Below are positions 7,593 to 15,601 of a DNA stretch of 32,640 nt, in pieces. The stretch is from Verrucomicrobiales bacterium (GTDB lineage Bacteria; Verrucomicrobiota; Verrucomicrobiia; Verrucomicrobiales; DEV007). Each line of letters starts with the position of its first letter. The first letter of the stretch is position 1. Below the pieces are notes generated by a model, which saw only the letters and a program-made list of their open reading frames with translations, had not been told where the DNA came from and ran no database searches. A program made the position numbers and the translations under genes. Where the stretch lies: contig JARGOD010000016.1 of the NCBI GenBank assembly GCA_029210205.1, positions 35,396-68,035 of the forward strand, written 5' to 3'.

Positions 7593-8300
7593 ATGAGTGA
7601 TTTAAAGAAAGCGGTGATATTAGCAGCGGGTCGCGGAACCCGGATGAAGGAGCTAACGGATGACATTCCGAAGCCAATGATGAAAATCAAGGGAACGCCG
7701 ATCCTTGAGTCCATTGTCACTGGACTCGTTTCCAATGGTGTTAGCGATGTTTTGATTGTTGTGGGGTATCGAAAGGAAGTCATCATAGACCACTTCGGGA
7801 CCGGGGAGAAATTCGGCTGCAAGGTAAGTTACATTGAGCAGATCGTTCAGGATGGGACAGGTAGGGTCGTCGAGTTGGCGAAAGACTTTGCCGGGGATGA
7901 TCCGTTTATTCTCAGCTATGGCGATATCCTTGTGCCTGCGGAGGCCTACGCCCCTTTGGTTGAATTCCGTGATGTGGACGGAAAACTAACTGTAAAGATT
8001 GATGAGGACGTTCGTAAAGGTGGGGCCGTTTTTATCGAAGACGGTCGCGTTACGAACCTTATCGAAAAGCCTCGAGAAGATCAGCCGACCAGCCCCTATT
8101 ACAATGCGGGCATCTATGTGTTTTCCCCTGTTATCTTTGATTACACGGCACAGCTCAAGTTGTCTCCACGTGGAGAGTATGAACTCACCGACGCGATCGC
8201 TGCTCAGGTCAAAGATGGGCTTCGTATCGCCGCAGTCGAGCTCGAGGGAGAGTGGGCAGATGTTCGCGATCCTGAGGTGCTGAAAGAGCTCAACGAATAG
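7593..8300 (+). CDS. Sugar-1-phosphate nucleotidyltransferase
   Basis: A 235-residue single-domain NTP-transferase of the RmlA/GalU/MurU superfamily. It transfers NMP from an NTP to a sugar 1-phosphate. The nucleotide-binding signature L-A-A-G-R-G-T-R-M lies at 11-19 and is followed by P-K-P-M at about 28-31. A Y-G-D metal-binding motif lies at about 109-111, E-K-P at about 157-159, and N-A-G-I-Y at about 170-174. There is no C-terminal left-handed beta-helix, so it lacks an acetyltransferase activity of the GlmU type. The sugar and nucleotide are unknown. It starts 13 bp after the aminotransferase stop. Confidence 0.85.
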   Translation: MSDLKKAVILAAGRGTRMKELTDDIPKPMMKIKGTPILESIVTGLVSNGVSDVLIVVGYRKEVIIDHFGTGEKFGCKVSYIEQIVQDGTGRVVELAKDFAGDDPFILSYGDILVPAEAYAPLVEFRDVDGKLTVKIDEDVRKGGAVFIEDGRVTNLIEKPREDQPTSPYYNAGIYVFSPVIFDYTAQLKLSPRGEYELTDAIAAQVKDGLRIAAVELEGEWADVRDPEVLKELNE

Positions 8301-8443
8301 ACTAGACAATCTTTCCTACTACCTCAGAGAATCGGAAATAGGGATGGAATAAGCTCTATTGAAATTATATGGGAATTTTCTTGTCGAATCTTTAGCGCGT
8401 TTCCATTCTTTGAACGCTAAGTAAACCCCCACTAAATACCACT

Positions 8444-8611
8444 ATGAAATTATCAGCACCCAGTAAACCTCTATTTCTTGTCTCACTAGTTCTCTTCATA
8501 CTTGCCATTCTTGGCCAGTTTGCGATTGCGGCACTTGCTCCTTACGTCTTTTGGCTCGCAGTGGCAGCCTGGATCGTTGTTGCGATTGGTTGCCTCATGA
8601 CAGGAATGTGA
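8444..8611 (+). CDS. Two-helix mini membrane protein (55 aa)
   Basis: A 55-residue ORF with a short basic N-terminus (M-K-L-S-A-P-S-K) and two hydrophobic helices at about 10-33 and 35-52, separated by A-P-Y. Proteins of this size and pattern are widespread in bacteria and lack an assigned function. The 143-bp gap upstream contains a TTAGCG...CGCTAA inverted repeat at about 8393-8421, which may mark its control region. The gene stands alone, ending 25 bp before the stop of the convergent NUDIX gene. No Shine-Dalgarno site is visible. Confidence 0.65.
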   Translation: MKLSAPSKPLFLVSLVLFILAILGQFAIAALAPYVFWLAVAAWIVVAIGCLMTGM

Positions 8612-8636
8612 GCAAGTGATGCTTGATCCGCGGCTC

Positions 8637-9188
8637 TTATGAATTCGCGGCAATTTTCAGGAGAGCCATCACGGATACTGAATCGGTGATGGCTCCTTTG
8701 TGTACCCATTCAATCGCTTCCATAAGAGGGAGTTTCTTTAGCTGAAGATCCTCAGTTTCTTCCGGGTTGGATTCAGTGAATGTCAGTTGTCTTGCGACAA
8801 AAATGGTGGCGCGCTCATCCGTGACCGAATTTGAAAGAGCGATATTGTCGAGAATCGGTTCAAACTCGTTAGCGATGATTCCGGTCTCTTCCTGAAGTTC
8901 CCGCTTCGCTGCGTCGATGGGTCTTTCATTTTCGTCACATCCTCCTTCGGGAATCTCCCATTCGTAGCTGTTCAGCGTGTAGCGATACTGGCCTACCAGC
9001 CACGTGTTGCCTTCATCATCGATCGGAACCACACCGATGGCGCGGTTCTTGAAATGAACCACACCATAAATTCCATCGCCGCCGCCTGGATTTGTGACGG
9101 CGCTCTCGCTCACTGAAATCCACGGATTGTCGTAAACAGGGCGTTTGGAATGAGTGATCCACGGATTTTGGTGCGGGGTGGCTGACAT
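8637..9188 (-). CDS. NUDIX hydrolase, ADP-ribose pyrophosphatase-like
   Basis: A 183-residue NUDIX hydrolase with a textbook box at residues 82-104, satisfying G-x5-E-x7-R-E-U-x-E-E-x-G-U (C-D-E-N-E ... R-E-L-Q-E-E-T-G-I). The W-E-I-P-E-G-G lead-in and the preceding V-G-Q-Y-R-Y strand are typical of the ADP-ribose / nucleotide-sugar pyrophosphatase subgroup. It likely hydrolyses a nucleoside diphosphate linked to a sugar, as housecleaning or NAD-metabolite salvage. It is transcribed alone and diverges from the H1-like gene across a 143-bp gap. The ATG at 9188 is the natural start. Confidence 0.88.
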   Translation of the reverse strand: MSATPHQNPWITHSKRPVYDNPWISVSESAVTNPGGGDGIYGVVHFKNRAIGVVPIDDEGNTWLVGQYRYTLNSYEWEIPEGGCDENERPIDAAKRELQEETGIIANEFEPILDNIALSNSVTDERATIFVARQLTFTESNPEETEDLQLKKLPLMEAIEWVHKGAITDSVSVMALLKIAANS

Positions 9189-9305
9189 TGAAAGTAGTTT
9201 GAAGAGATCGATGCGAATGCGATTAGAAACTGTCGCCTTGGAGCCGGTGGCGCTTTATATGGATTTCCGCTTGCGGCTCACGCGATTGCCCTTTAATTTC
9301 CGCCC

Positions 9306-9322
9306 CTCGCAAATAAGGCGAG
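9306..9322. repeat. Short inverted repeat before the H1-like gene
   Basis: CTCGC-AAATAAG-GCGAG ends 9 bp before the ATG at 9332. It may be an operator or a 5'-end RNA hairpin. A TATCAT string directly after it (9323-9328) could be a -10 element, placing transcription start at or next to the start codon. Confidence 0.35.
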
Positions 9323-9331
9323 TATCATCCT

Positions 9332-9670
9332 ATGGGTAAGCAGCACAATAAAGTCGAAAAACGCATCCGCCGCGCGAGTTACATCAAGCGCAAAAAGGAG
9401 GCTGTAAAAGCTCAAATCGCTCTGAGCAAGAAATCGGCGAAAAAAGCGCCCGCCAAGGCCAAGAAAGAAGCGGCTCCGAAGGAAGAGGAGACTGCGGTAG
9501 CGGATGCTGTTCCTGAGAACGCTGCGCCTGCCAAGAAGGCTCCCGCAAAGAAGAAAGCGGCGACGAAGAAAACGGCAGCAAAGAAAGCACCCAAGAAAAA
9601 GGCTGCGACGAAGAAGGCGGCTACCAAGAAAGCTGCTCCCAAAGCTGACGATTCTGAGTCAAAGGAGTAA
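9332..9670 (+). CDS. Lys/Ala-rich histone H1-like protein
   Basis: A 112-residue, extremely basic protein. Residues 1-33 (M-G-K-Q-H-N-K-V-E-K-R...R-K-K-E) form a conserved-looking basic start that resembles small proteins of Verrucomicrobia and relatives. The rest is low-complexity Lys/Ala/Pro/Thr built from K-K-A-A-T, K-K-A-P-A and similar units. It is interrupted near residues 48-63 by an acidic stretch (E-E-E-T-A-V-A-D-A). The C-terminus resembles the tails of eukaryotic H1 and chlamydial Hc1/Hc2. It probably binds nucleic acid non-specifically as a nucleoid-compaction factor, though a ribosome-associated role is possible. The YacP-like nuclease gene follows 60 bp downstream. Confidence 0.75.
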   Translation: MGKQHNKVEKRIRRASYIKRKKEAVKAQIALSKKSAKKAPAKAKKEAAPKEEETAVADAVPENAAPAKKAPAKKKAATKKTAAKKAPKKKAATKKAATKKAAPKADDSESKE

Positions 9671-9730
9671 TCCCTTTGAAAAACCCGGCGAGACAGTGAT
9701 CTCTTGAGTTTCCGGGAATGACGGTGCGAG

Positions 9731-10180
9731 ATGAGTGAATCACGCCCGTCATTTTTGTTAGTGGACGGGAATAACATTATTCACGCATGGCGGGACTTGC
9801 TCGATACGCATCCCGCTGGTAAGGCCACTGTCCGCGCTGAATTAATCGGCCGTCTCGAGCGTTACCGAGACTTCTCGGGGGATCGAGTGGTTGTCGTTTT
9901 TGACGGGCGTGGGGCTACGACACAAGAGGAGCGGCCGCCGGGAGGTATCCAGATTTTCTACACGAGCGCCTCAATAACAGCGGATGATGTAATCGAGCGT
10001 CTTGCCACCAAGTATGCCACGCAGTTTGATATAACCGTCGCGACGAATGATCGCGCGGAGCAAGATATGGTGGTTGGAGCAGGTGGCATGGTTATTTCTG
10101 CCGAAATGTTGGAGATGAAACTCGATGCGGTCGATAGATCGATGCGGGATTGGATTGAGCGGAACAAAAAGAGACTTTGA
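9731..10180 (+). CDS. NYN/PIN-like nuclease, YacP (Rae1) family
   Basis: A 149-residue NYN-domain protein of the YacP family, whose B. subtilis member (Rae1) is a ribosome-associated endoribonuclease. The acidic active-site strands are visible: L-V-D-G-N-N-I-I-H at 10-18, V-V-F-D-G-R-G at about 55-61, S-I-T-A-D-D-V-I at about 81-88, and V-A-T-N-D-R-A-E-Q-D at about 103-112. Length is close to the family norm of about 170. It is co-directional with the H1-like gene. The RNA target is unknown. Confidence 0.85.
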   Translation: MSESRPSFLLVDGNNIIHAWRDLLDTHPAGKATVRAELIGRLERYRDFSGDRVVVVFDGRGATTQEERPPGGIQIFYTSASITADDVIERLATKYATQFDITVATNDRAEQDMVVGAGGMVISAEMLEMKLDAVDRSMRDWIERNKKRL

Positions 10181-10243
10181 TGGTCACTGTGATGCCTTAT
10201 CGACAGGCTTGCTCTAATGCTTCATGAACGCTAGTCTGGCGAG

Positions 10244-11566
10244 ATGGGTGCCTCCGACAGTAAATCCTTTTGGATCGGTGAAGCTTCGAGGGTAAGACGA
10301 CGAATCAATCTGGGATGGTGGATTGAGCGTCTGAACTGGATTCTTCTGCCTGTCTTGTTGATTTTCTCGTCACTGATTTTGTGGTTTCGGAGTCGCGACG
10401 AGGCTCTGTTTACGCGTGAAAACTTCGTCTTTTTCATAATTGCGGTGATGTCTGTCGCCGCACTGGCCGCGTGGGTTTGGAGTCGGGGATTTTTTGTTAG
10501 TCGAAGCGAAGCCATGGTTCGACTCGATGACCGGTGGAGATTGAATAGTCGACTCGCATCAGCGTTGGATGGCGGAGCCTCCTGGCCTCCTGCGGTCAAA
10601 GGAGATTTAAAAGCCTCATTGCCGTCGTGGCGGGGAAGTCTGGTCCTGGTTCCCGTTTTCGTGGTTTTCCTGGTGACGGCTGCTGCCTGGTTTGTACCGC
10701 TGCCTGCAGGTGTTCCTGAACCTTCCGAGATAACGAGCGAACCACGCAATTGGGATCAGATCGATGACTGGCTGGAAGTTCTCAATGCCGAAGAGCTGAT
10801 CGAGCCAGAGCGTCTCGAGGAGATTGCCGAACAAGTTGAAGAACTGAGAAGTCGGCCGGAAGAGGAGTGGTTCAGCCATTCCAGCCTTGAGGCATCGGAC
10901 ACTTTGAAGGATTCATTTGGCCGGGATATCAACGATTTAGCGCGCGACATGGCGGCGATAGAGCGAAGTCTCGATGCATTAACAAGATTCTCGACCGAGC
11001 TGTCGGAGGAGGGGCGGGAAATGTTGATGCGCGAACTTTCAGAAGCTCTCGAAAGTCTTGAAGGAAATGGTCTGTCATTGAATGAGGCATTGGCAAAGCA
11101 ACTCAGTGAGATTGACCCTTCAAAATTGGGCGAGGCGACAATGAAAAACCTGTCGAGCGAACAGCTTCAGCAACTGCAGCAACAATTGGGAGAAGGATCT
11201 CAAACTCTGGGCTCGTTGGAGGGGCTCGAACCGCTCGACGAAGGTGAGATGGAGGCCATCAGTGCTTTGGCAATGAACCCCGGAAACGGCGGGGTTCAGC
11301 GAGGGCGGAGCGATGCTCCGATCTTCTACGGCAATCCGGATAATCTGGGGACTAATCGGATTGATTCAGTTTCGAATGACGATCTTTCGCGGGCTACTAT
11401 CGGTGACGTGATCGGAATCGGAGAGGCTGAGCATGATAGCGACCCCGTTGCAACTGAGGTTCAACAGGGTGGATCAATTGGCTCAGCAGGGTCAGGTGGT
11501 GACGCTGTTTGGAAAGACTCGCTCCTCCCAGATGAACAGGCGGTCCTGAAACGTTATTTTGATTGA
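10244..11566 (+). CDS. Membrane protein with long helical C-terminal region
   Basis: A 440-residue protein of unknown function. Three hydrophobic segments lie at about 28-47, 62-80 and 132-153. A long acidic, helix-rich region follows (about 175-340) with heptad-like Glu/Leu content and a Gln-rich stretch (Q-L-Q-Q-L-Q-Q-Q-L) near 310. A Gly/Ser/Asn-rich tail then ends in a compact D-S-L-L-P-D-E-Q-A-V-L-K-R-Y-F motif. The architecture (N-terminal helices, R-x-D-D-R-W-x-L-N-S-R-L-A-S-A-L segment, helical tail) resembles the large membrane proteins found beside MoxR/BatA genes in Verrucomicrobia and Planctomycetes. None of those partners is present here. Confidence 0.6.
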   Translation: MGASDSKSFWIGEASRVRRRINLGWWIERLNWILLPVLLIFSSLILWFRSRDEALFTRENFVFFIIAVMSVAALAAWVWSRGFFVSRSEAMVRLDDRWRLNSRLASALDGGASWPPAVKGDLKASLPSWRGSLVLVPVFVVFLVTAAAWFVPLPAGVPEPSEITSEPRNWDQIDDWLEVLNAEELIEPERLEEIAEQVEELRSRPEEEWFSHSSLEASDTLKDSFGRDINDLARDMAAIERSLDALTRFSTELSEEGREMLMRELSEALESLEGNGLSLNEALAKQLSEIDPSKLGEATMKNLSSEQLQQLQQQLGEGSQTLGSLEGLEPLDEGEMEAISALAMNPGNGGVQRGRSDAPIFYGNPDNLGTNRIDSVSNDDLSRATIGDVIGIGEAEHDSDPVATEVQQGGSIGSAGSGGDAVWKDSLLPDEQAVLKRYFD

Positions 11567-11589
11567 AACTCTTCTCTCTCTTTTCAATC
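11561..11589 (+). repeat. 8-bp inverted repeat over the stop codon of the 440-aa gene
   Basis: GATTGAAA / TTTCAATC flank a 13-nt pyrimidine-rich loop. The stop codon TGA lies in the left arm. There is no T tract after the right arm, so it is not a standard terminator. It could still stabilise the 3' end or slow transcription before the NUDIX gene. Confidence 0.4.
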
Positions 11590-11613
11590 TCCTGAATCCG
11601 GCTAGGGTTCGCG

Positions 11614-12165
11614 ATGCACCGCGAACCGCTCCTGAAACTCCTGAGCCAATATCGTGAAGGTCATCCCGGGGAGGAAGATCGCACGAATCAGTTCATCGAC
11701 TTTGTTGAGAGAAATCCTGAGTGTTTTGAGCGCAGTCTACAAGAAGGTCATATCACCGGGTCGGCCTGGATTGTGGATTCGAGCGGGAAAAACACGCTCC
11801 TGACCCATCACCGGAAGCTCAATATTTGGTTGCAGCCAGGCGGTCATGCCGACGGGAATCACGATGTCATGGCGGTGGCGCTGCAGGAAGGTCTTGAGGA
11901 AACAGGTCTTTCAGAGCTTGAAGCGGTGACCACGGCGATTCTTGATCTCGATATCCATGGCATTCCCGCGAGAAAGGATGAGCCATCGCATTTTCACTAC
12001 GACGTTCGTTTCCTACTTCGTCAATGCGGAGGCAATGACTACGTCGTTAGCGAGGAGTCGCACGATCTCGCGTGGGTTCCCATGGAAAAGCTGGATGACT
12101 ATTCCGAAGAGTGGTCGATGCGCCGCATGCGACGCAAAGCGATGGAGATTCTCGCCGGACGCTGA
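11614..12165 (+). CDS. NUDIX hydrolase with degenerate box
   Basis: A 183-residue NUDIX protein. The box begins at the second glycine of L-Q-P-G-G-H-A-D-G (about residue 77) and ends Q-E-G-L-E-E-T-G-L at 91-99. Compared with the consensus, the first Glu is His and the Arg of R-E-x-x-E-E is Gln, while the catalytic E-x-x-E-E acids remain. Related bacterial proteins share the G-G-H-A-D-G opening, so it belongs to a real subfamily. Activity may be altered but not necessarily lost. The last base of its stop codon directly abuts the stop of the convergent PQQ-propeller gene. Confidence 0.8.
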   Translation: MHREPLLKLLSQYREGHPGEEDRTNQFIDFVERNPECFERSLQEGHITGSAWIVDSSGKNTLLTHHRKLNIWLQPGGHADGNHDVMAVALQEGLEETGLSELEAVTTAILDLDIHGIPARKDEPSHFHYDVRFLLRQCGGNDYVVSEESHDLAWVPMEKLDDYSEEWSMRRMRRKAMEILAGR

Positions 12166-13479
12166 CTACTTTTTTATCGCGTAGAGTTCGTCGTCAGTGC
12201 GGATGAAGAGCGTTCCGTTTGCAGGCACGATCGAAGCGCGGATGTTCACGCTTTGAGATTCACCAAAGGTGGTGCTGTTGAGGAGTTCTCCACCATCCGG
12301 ACCTGCGCTGTAAACGAAGACTTCGCCGAGGTGACTGAGAAGATAGATCTTTCCGTCCACTCCGGTAGGAGACGCCTCAAGTTTGACCTTGCCGTCGATT
12401 GCTTTGCTCCAGACAACTTTTCCACTGCCCGGGTGAATGCAACTCAGGAACTTGTTCCGTCCGTTTAGCACATAAAAATAGCCGTCATAGAACAGGGGAG
12501 TCGGCACATCGGCAGTGACTTCTTTGCCTTCCGAAACCCACATCTCGTCGAGATTCCCGAGCTGGCCCTCACCGCCTGCCTTAATCGCATAGATGGGATC
12601 ACCCTTTGGCGCACAGACGAGGAGTGTCCCCTGGCCATAAATTGGGGAAGGGACGAGACGCCAGTGTCCGATTTTTTCAGGATTATAAGTGCCCCAGCGC
12701 CAGAGCTCCTCGCCGGTAGCGGGATCATGTCCGGTGAGGCAGTCTCCGCCGGAAATCACCAGTTCGGGCCGACCGCGGTGAAGGATAGGGATAGGCGTTG
12801 AGAAAGCCTCGAGAGACTCCTGGACGGCGTCGGAAGGTCTAATGTGCTGCCAGATCGTTTTTCCTGTTGATGGATCCATGGCGAGGAGAAAAGACTTGAT
12901 GGGCCCGTCCGTATTTCCCCTGCCATTCACCGGCGTGTCGCGTTGCAAAACCTGAAGGTAGAGAATGCCGTCGTGGAGTTGAGGTGAACTTGAAAAGGTC
13001 CATTGAAAGGCGAACTCGCCGTAGTCCTTTTCAATATTGCGATACCAGAGCTGATTGCCATCGAAGTCGTAGGCGGCCAGATCTCCTGCCCCGCTGAAAA
13101 AGTAGACGCTATTCCCATCGGTCACGGGCGAGCTTCCTGAAAATGTGCTTCGCTCATCGTGGCGGAGACCATCACCGAACTTTTTGGACCAAACGATTTC
13201 ACCAGTGGCAGCGCTGATCCGAATGCCGACGATGCCTTCCTCGGACTCATCGACTGAAGTCAGGAAAACAGCATCGTCCCAAACTGCCGGAGTGGATGCT
13301 CCTTCTCCGGGAAGCTTGGCCACCCATGCAACTCCATCAGTTTTCGAAAACACGGCCGGGTAGCCGTTTTCTTCGCTGGAACCGTTGAAGAACGGTCCCC
13401 GCCAGTTGGGCCAGTTTCCGGCCTCAAGGGTAGCGGTCTGCAAAACGAAGGCGGCAATAAGAAGGGAGGCAATTTTCAT
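12166..13479 (-). CDS. Exported PQQ-type beta-propeller protein
   Basis: A protein of about 437 residues starting at ATG 13479. It begins with a signal peptide (M-K-I-A-S-L-L-I-A-A-F...L-E-A-G). An in-frame GTG-type start at 13527 would add 16 residues before the signal and is less likely. The mature protein opens N-W-P-N-W-R-G-P, then carries repeated blades with A-x-D-x-x-T-G-x-x-x-W motifs (for example A-A-T-G-E-I-V-W, D-P-S-T-G-K-T-I-W, D-P-A-T-G-E-E-L-W, H-P-G-S-G-K-V-V-W), typical of PQQ-like propellers. Such proteins are abundant in Planctomycetes and Verrucomicrobia and usually act in the periplasm as scaffolds. No dehydrogenase cofactor residues could be confirmed. It diverges from sixA. 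Confidence 0.85.
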   Translation of the reverse strand: MKIASLLIAAFVLQTATLEAGNWPNWRGPFFNGSSEENGYPAVFSKTDGVAWVAKLPGEGASTPAVWDDAVFLTSVDESEEGIVGIRISAATGEIVWSKKFGDGLRHDERSTFSGSSPVTDGNSVYFFSGAGDLAAYDFDGNQLWYRNIEKDYGEFAFQWTFSSSPQLHDGILYLQVLQRDTPVNGRGNTDGPIKSFLLAMDPSTGKTIWQHIRPSDAVQESLEAFSTPIPILHRGRPELVISGGDCLTGHDPATGEELWRWGTYNPEKIGHWRLVPSPIYGQGTLLVCAPKGDPIYAIKAGGEGQLGNLDEMWVSEGKEVTADVPTPLFYDGYFYVLNGRNKFLSCIHPGSGKVVWSKAIDGKVKLEASPTGVDGKIYLLSHLGEVFVYSAGPDGGELLNSTTFGESQSVNIRASIVPANGTLFIRTDDELYAIKK

Positions 13480-13598
13480 CTTTTGAAAAGGAATTGATAG
13501 CAAAGAAAAGTGCTTAGTCAGCCTCATTGTGTCAAGATGGTGGATTGGCGTAGACAGGGAAGGGAAGGTAAGATTAAAACTGTCTGAGTTTGATTTTC

Positions 13599-14102
13599 AT
13601 GAAGCAACTTTTTCTGATTCGTCACGCCAAATCGAGCTGGGATGTCCCGGGCATCTCAGACCACGACCGCCCCCTCAACGGCAGGGGAGAGCGTGATGCC
13701 CCGAGGATGGCTGCAGCATTGAAGCAGCGTGAGCTAATGCCGGATCAGATTTTGAGCAGCACAGCATTGCGCGCGCTAAGCACTGCTTCGATTATTGCTC
13801 AGGAACTTGGGTATTCATCTTCAAATATCCAGACTGAAAGCGATCTTTACCTTGCCTCAGCTCGAACAATCCTGACATGCGTGCAGAAGTTGGACGAGGA
13901 ACTGAGCACTGTTTTTGTTTTCGGGCACAACCCAGGCATGCACGAAGCGGCGATGCGACTCACTTCAGATCTTCGTTTATCTGAGTTCCCGACGCTTGCG
14001 GTAGCTCGAATTGAATTTGATCTCGAGTTCTGGGGTGAGGTGGATTGGAATACAGGACGTCTCGTAGAACTGCTAATACCGAGGGCACTCACTGGTTCTT
14101 GA
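13599..14102 (+). CDS. sixA: SixA-type histidine phosphatase
   Basis: A 167-residue phosphohistidine phosphatase of the histidine phosphatase superfamily, branch 2-like and small. The catalytic R-H motif is L-I-R-H-A-K-S-S-W (R8-H9), and the second catalytic histidine is H110 in F-G-H-N-P-G. The D-H-D-R-P-L-N-G-R-G-E-R-D segment at 21-33 is the SixA signature. Known SixA acts on phosphohistidine in phosphorelay or PTS proteins; none of these lies in the window, so the partner is unknown. The ATG at 13599 is preferred to the TTG nine bases upstream because the family starts directly with M-K-x-L-x-L-I-R-H. Confidence 0.88.
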   Translation: MKQLFLIRHAKSSWDVPGISDHDRPLNGRGERDAPRMAAALKQRELMPDQILSSTALRALSTASIIAQELGYSSSNIQTESDLYLASARTILTCVQKLDEELSTVFVFGHNPGMHEAAMRLTSDLRLSEFPTLAVARIEFDLEFWGEVDWNTGRLVELLIPRALTGS

Positions 14103-14153
14103 ATCAATTTTTGGCTACTCAAAAGCTTTCGAGTCATGCTATCCTGAGAAGAC

Positions 14154-14900
14154 ATGAGTGACACGCCTCCACCTCTCCAGCCCGAATCTCCTCAATACAC
14201 TTCACCGGCGCCCTCTGGGGGCTCTTCTTCCGGATCTGGAAAAAAATGGGGAATAGGGTGTGGAATCGGATGCCTTGTCGTTCTCGTGATTGGAGCCATT
14301 CTCGGCATTGTTGGATTTAACTATGCCAAAAAGGCAGTTGTTACTTTCGTTGAAAACAGTACGTCAGAGATGCCTGTTGAACTGGAGGCTCCTCTTATTG
14401 CGCCAGAGACAATCGAGAGTGCGGTGAAACGCTTCGACGAGTTTTCAGTTGCGATGGAGAATGGTGATGTCACGGGCCCTATTGAACTTACTGACGAAGA
14501 CATCAATGCCCTCATTGCTAATCATCCCAAGTTCAGTGCGGTTTCCGACTCGATGGTTGTCTCAATTGAGGGAGACCAGCTGACGAGTGAAGTCAGTGTC
14601 AGCTTGAACGATCTGGATATTCCTGAGTCCTTTATCTCTGATGCGATTGCCGGGAAGTTTTTCAACGGCGAGGTTACCTTGAGGGCTCAAATGCAAGGAG
14701 GGCAACCGGCTCTCTTTATCGATGGTTTGTCAATCGGAGGAAAACCCATTCCGGCTCAATTCATGAGTGAACTGAGCAAAGAAAACATTCTTAAAGAAGC
14801 GTCGTCGGATCCGGAGCTTAAGCCTTACCTCGATAAGATCGGCGACCTGAGAGTCGAAAGCGGAAAGCTGATCATCGCTCCAGCCGGCAATGCGAATTGA
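14154..14900 (+). CDS. Membrane-anchored protein of unknown function
   Basis: A 248-residue protein. Residues 1-30 are rich in Pro, Ser and Gly and disordered-looking, then one Gly/Cys-rich transmembrane helix (G-I-G-C-G-I-G-C-L-V-V-L-V-I-G) spans about 33-57. The C-terminal 190 residues form a mixed alpha/beta domain with alternating hydrophobic strands, including an E-L-T-D-E-D-I-N-A-L-I segment near 115, and probably lie outside the membrane. The same order (proline-rich start, G-C-G-x-G-C helix, soluble domain) is frequent in Planctomycetes/Verrucomicrobia proteins. No catalytic motif is recognisable. It follows sixA by 51 bp on the same strand. Confidence 0.65.
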   Translation: MSDTPPPLQPESPQYTSPAPSGGSSSGSGKKWGIGCGIGCLVVLVIGAILGIVGFNYAKKAVVTFVENSTSEMPVELEAPLIAPETIESAVKRFDEFSVAMENGDVTGPIELTDEDINALIANHPKFSAVSDSMVVSIEGDQLTSEVSVSLNDLDIPESFISDAIAGKFFNGEVTLRAQMQGGQPALFIDGLSIGGKPIPAQFMSELSKENILKEASSDPELKPYLDKIGDLRVESGKLIIAPAGNAN

Positions 14901-14939
14901 GAGGCCTTGCTAAGCGATGAATCACTTTCAAGTTCGGAT

Positions 14940-15194
14940 TTAGAGTTTCTCGTAGGTGCCTTCGTCCCGTTTCTCGAGGACGGTAAAGCCAGCTTTCTTC
15001 GCGTCGGTGACCGAGAGGGGTTTCGTAATTTTCGGCGAAGTAATACCTCGTGAAACGAGTTTTTTTACCGGGCCTTTGCACAAGGGGCACGTCTCCATCG
15101 GGGGTCGTGTCACAGGACGCCGAATTTCGAAGCCTTTGCAGCAAATTCGGCAGCCCTTCTCTTCGTCAGAAGAGATGTATTCATAGAGAGGCAT
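14940..15194 (-). CDS. FmdB-type zinc-ribbon protein
   Basis: An 84-residue protein of the FmdB/CxxC-CxxC putative regulatory family. The M-P-L-Y-E-Y start is the family signature. Two cysteine pairs, C15-x2-C18 (C19 adjacent) and C36-x2-C39, form the zinc ribbon, joined by a loop with F-E-I-R-R-P. The C-terminal tail has S-P-K-I-T-K-P-L and is basic. Family members are small and often of uncertain function (regulation, or metal/sulfur enzyme assembly). It lies downstream of rpsN on the same strand but is separated by a good terminator, so it is probably transcribed on its own. Confidence 0.85.
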   Translation of the reverse strand: MPLYEYISSDEEKGCRICCKGFEIRRPVTRPPMETCPLCKGPVKKLVSRGITSPKITKPLSVTDAKKAGFTVLEKRDEGTYEKL

Positions 15195-15245
15195 TCCGAA
15201 TTATTCGATCTCAGGCACAGCTTTGCAAGCGTTTCTCGATCCCAC

Positions 15246-15275
15246 AAAAAAAGCGAAGCCTCTCAGCTTCGCTTT
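15246..15275 (-). terminator. Intrinsic terminator of rpsN
   Basis: Read on the minus strand, AAAGCGAAGC-TGAGAG-GCTTCGCTTT forms a 10-bp perfect stem with a 6-nt loop, followed by a T tract (the A run at 15246-15252). It lies 48 bp after the rpsN stop and before the FmdB gene. Confidence 0.9.
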
Positions 15276-15322
15276 CATCGGAGGGGGGGGTAAAATCCGA
15301 CCAATGGACTAATTTTCGCTAC

Positions 15323-15592
15323 CTACCAACTCGACTTAGTCACACCCGGGATCATTCCGTGTGAGGCAAGCTCGCGAAAAGTAATCCGGGACATCTTGAA
15401 TCGACGAAGGTAACCGCGGCGGCGACCGGTCACTTCACAGCGGTTTACGACGCGAGTCGGGCTTGCATCGCGTGGAAGAAGAGTGATGCCTTCGTAATCA
15501 CGATCTGCTTTCAGCTTTGCACGAAGCTTCGCATACTTGTTCACAGTACGCGCTTTGCGCTTATTTCGTTGGATCCAACTCTTCTTCGCCAT
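15323..15592 (-). CDS. rpsN: 30S ribosomal protein S14 (zinc-free form)
   Basis: An 89-residue S14, a small-subunit head protein. The start is the ATG at 15592, giving the family N-terminus M-A-K-K-S; the upstream in-frame extension is not S14-like. The conserved core [20 protein letters not shown] and the end S-R-I-T-F-R-E-L-A...[11 protein letters not shown] are present. Only one cysteine occurs and no C-x2-C pairs, so this is the zinc-independent (C-minus) type. It is monocistronic, with its own likely promoter and terminator, instead of sitting in the spc operon. Chlamydia also carries rpsN outside that operon. Confidence 0.95.
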   Translation of the reverse strand: MAKKSWIQRNKRKARTVNKYAKLRAKLKADRDYEGITLLPRDASPTRVVNRCEVTGRRRGYLRRFKMSRITFRELASHGMIPGVTKSSW

Positions 15593-15601
15593 AGGGAGGG
15601 G

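Noticed and set aside
5851-8300. Complete nucleotide-sugar biosynthesis cluster
   Set aside because: Only a single aminotransferase and one nucleotidyltransferase are present, and the aminotransferase is of class I rather than the DegT/DnrJ class used on nucleotide sugars.
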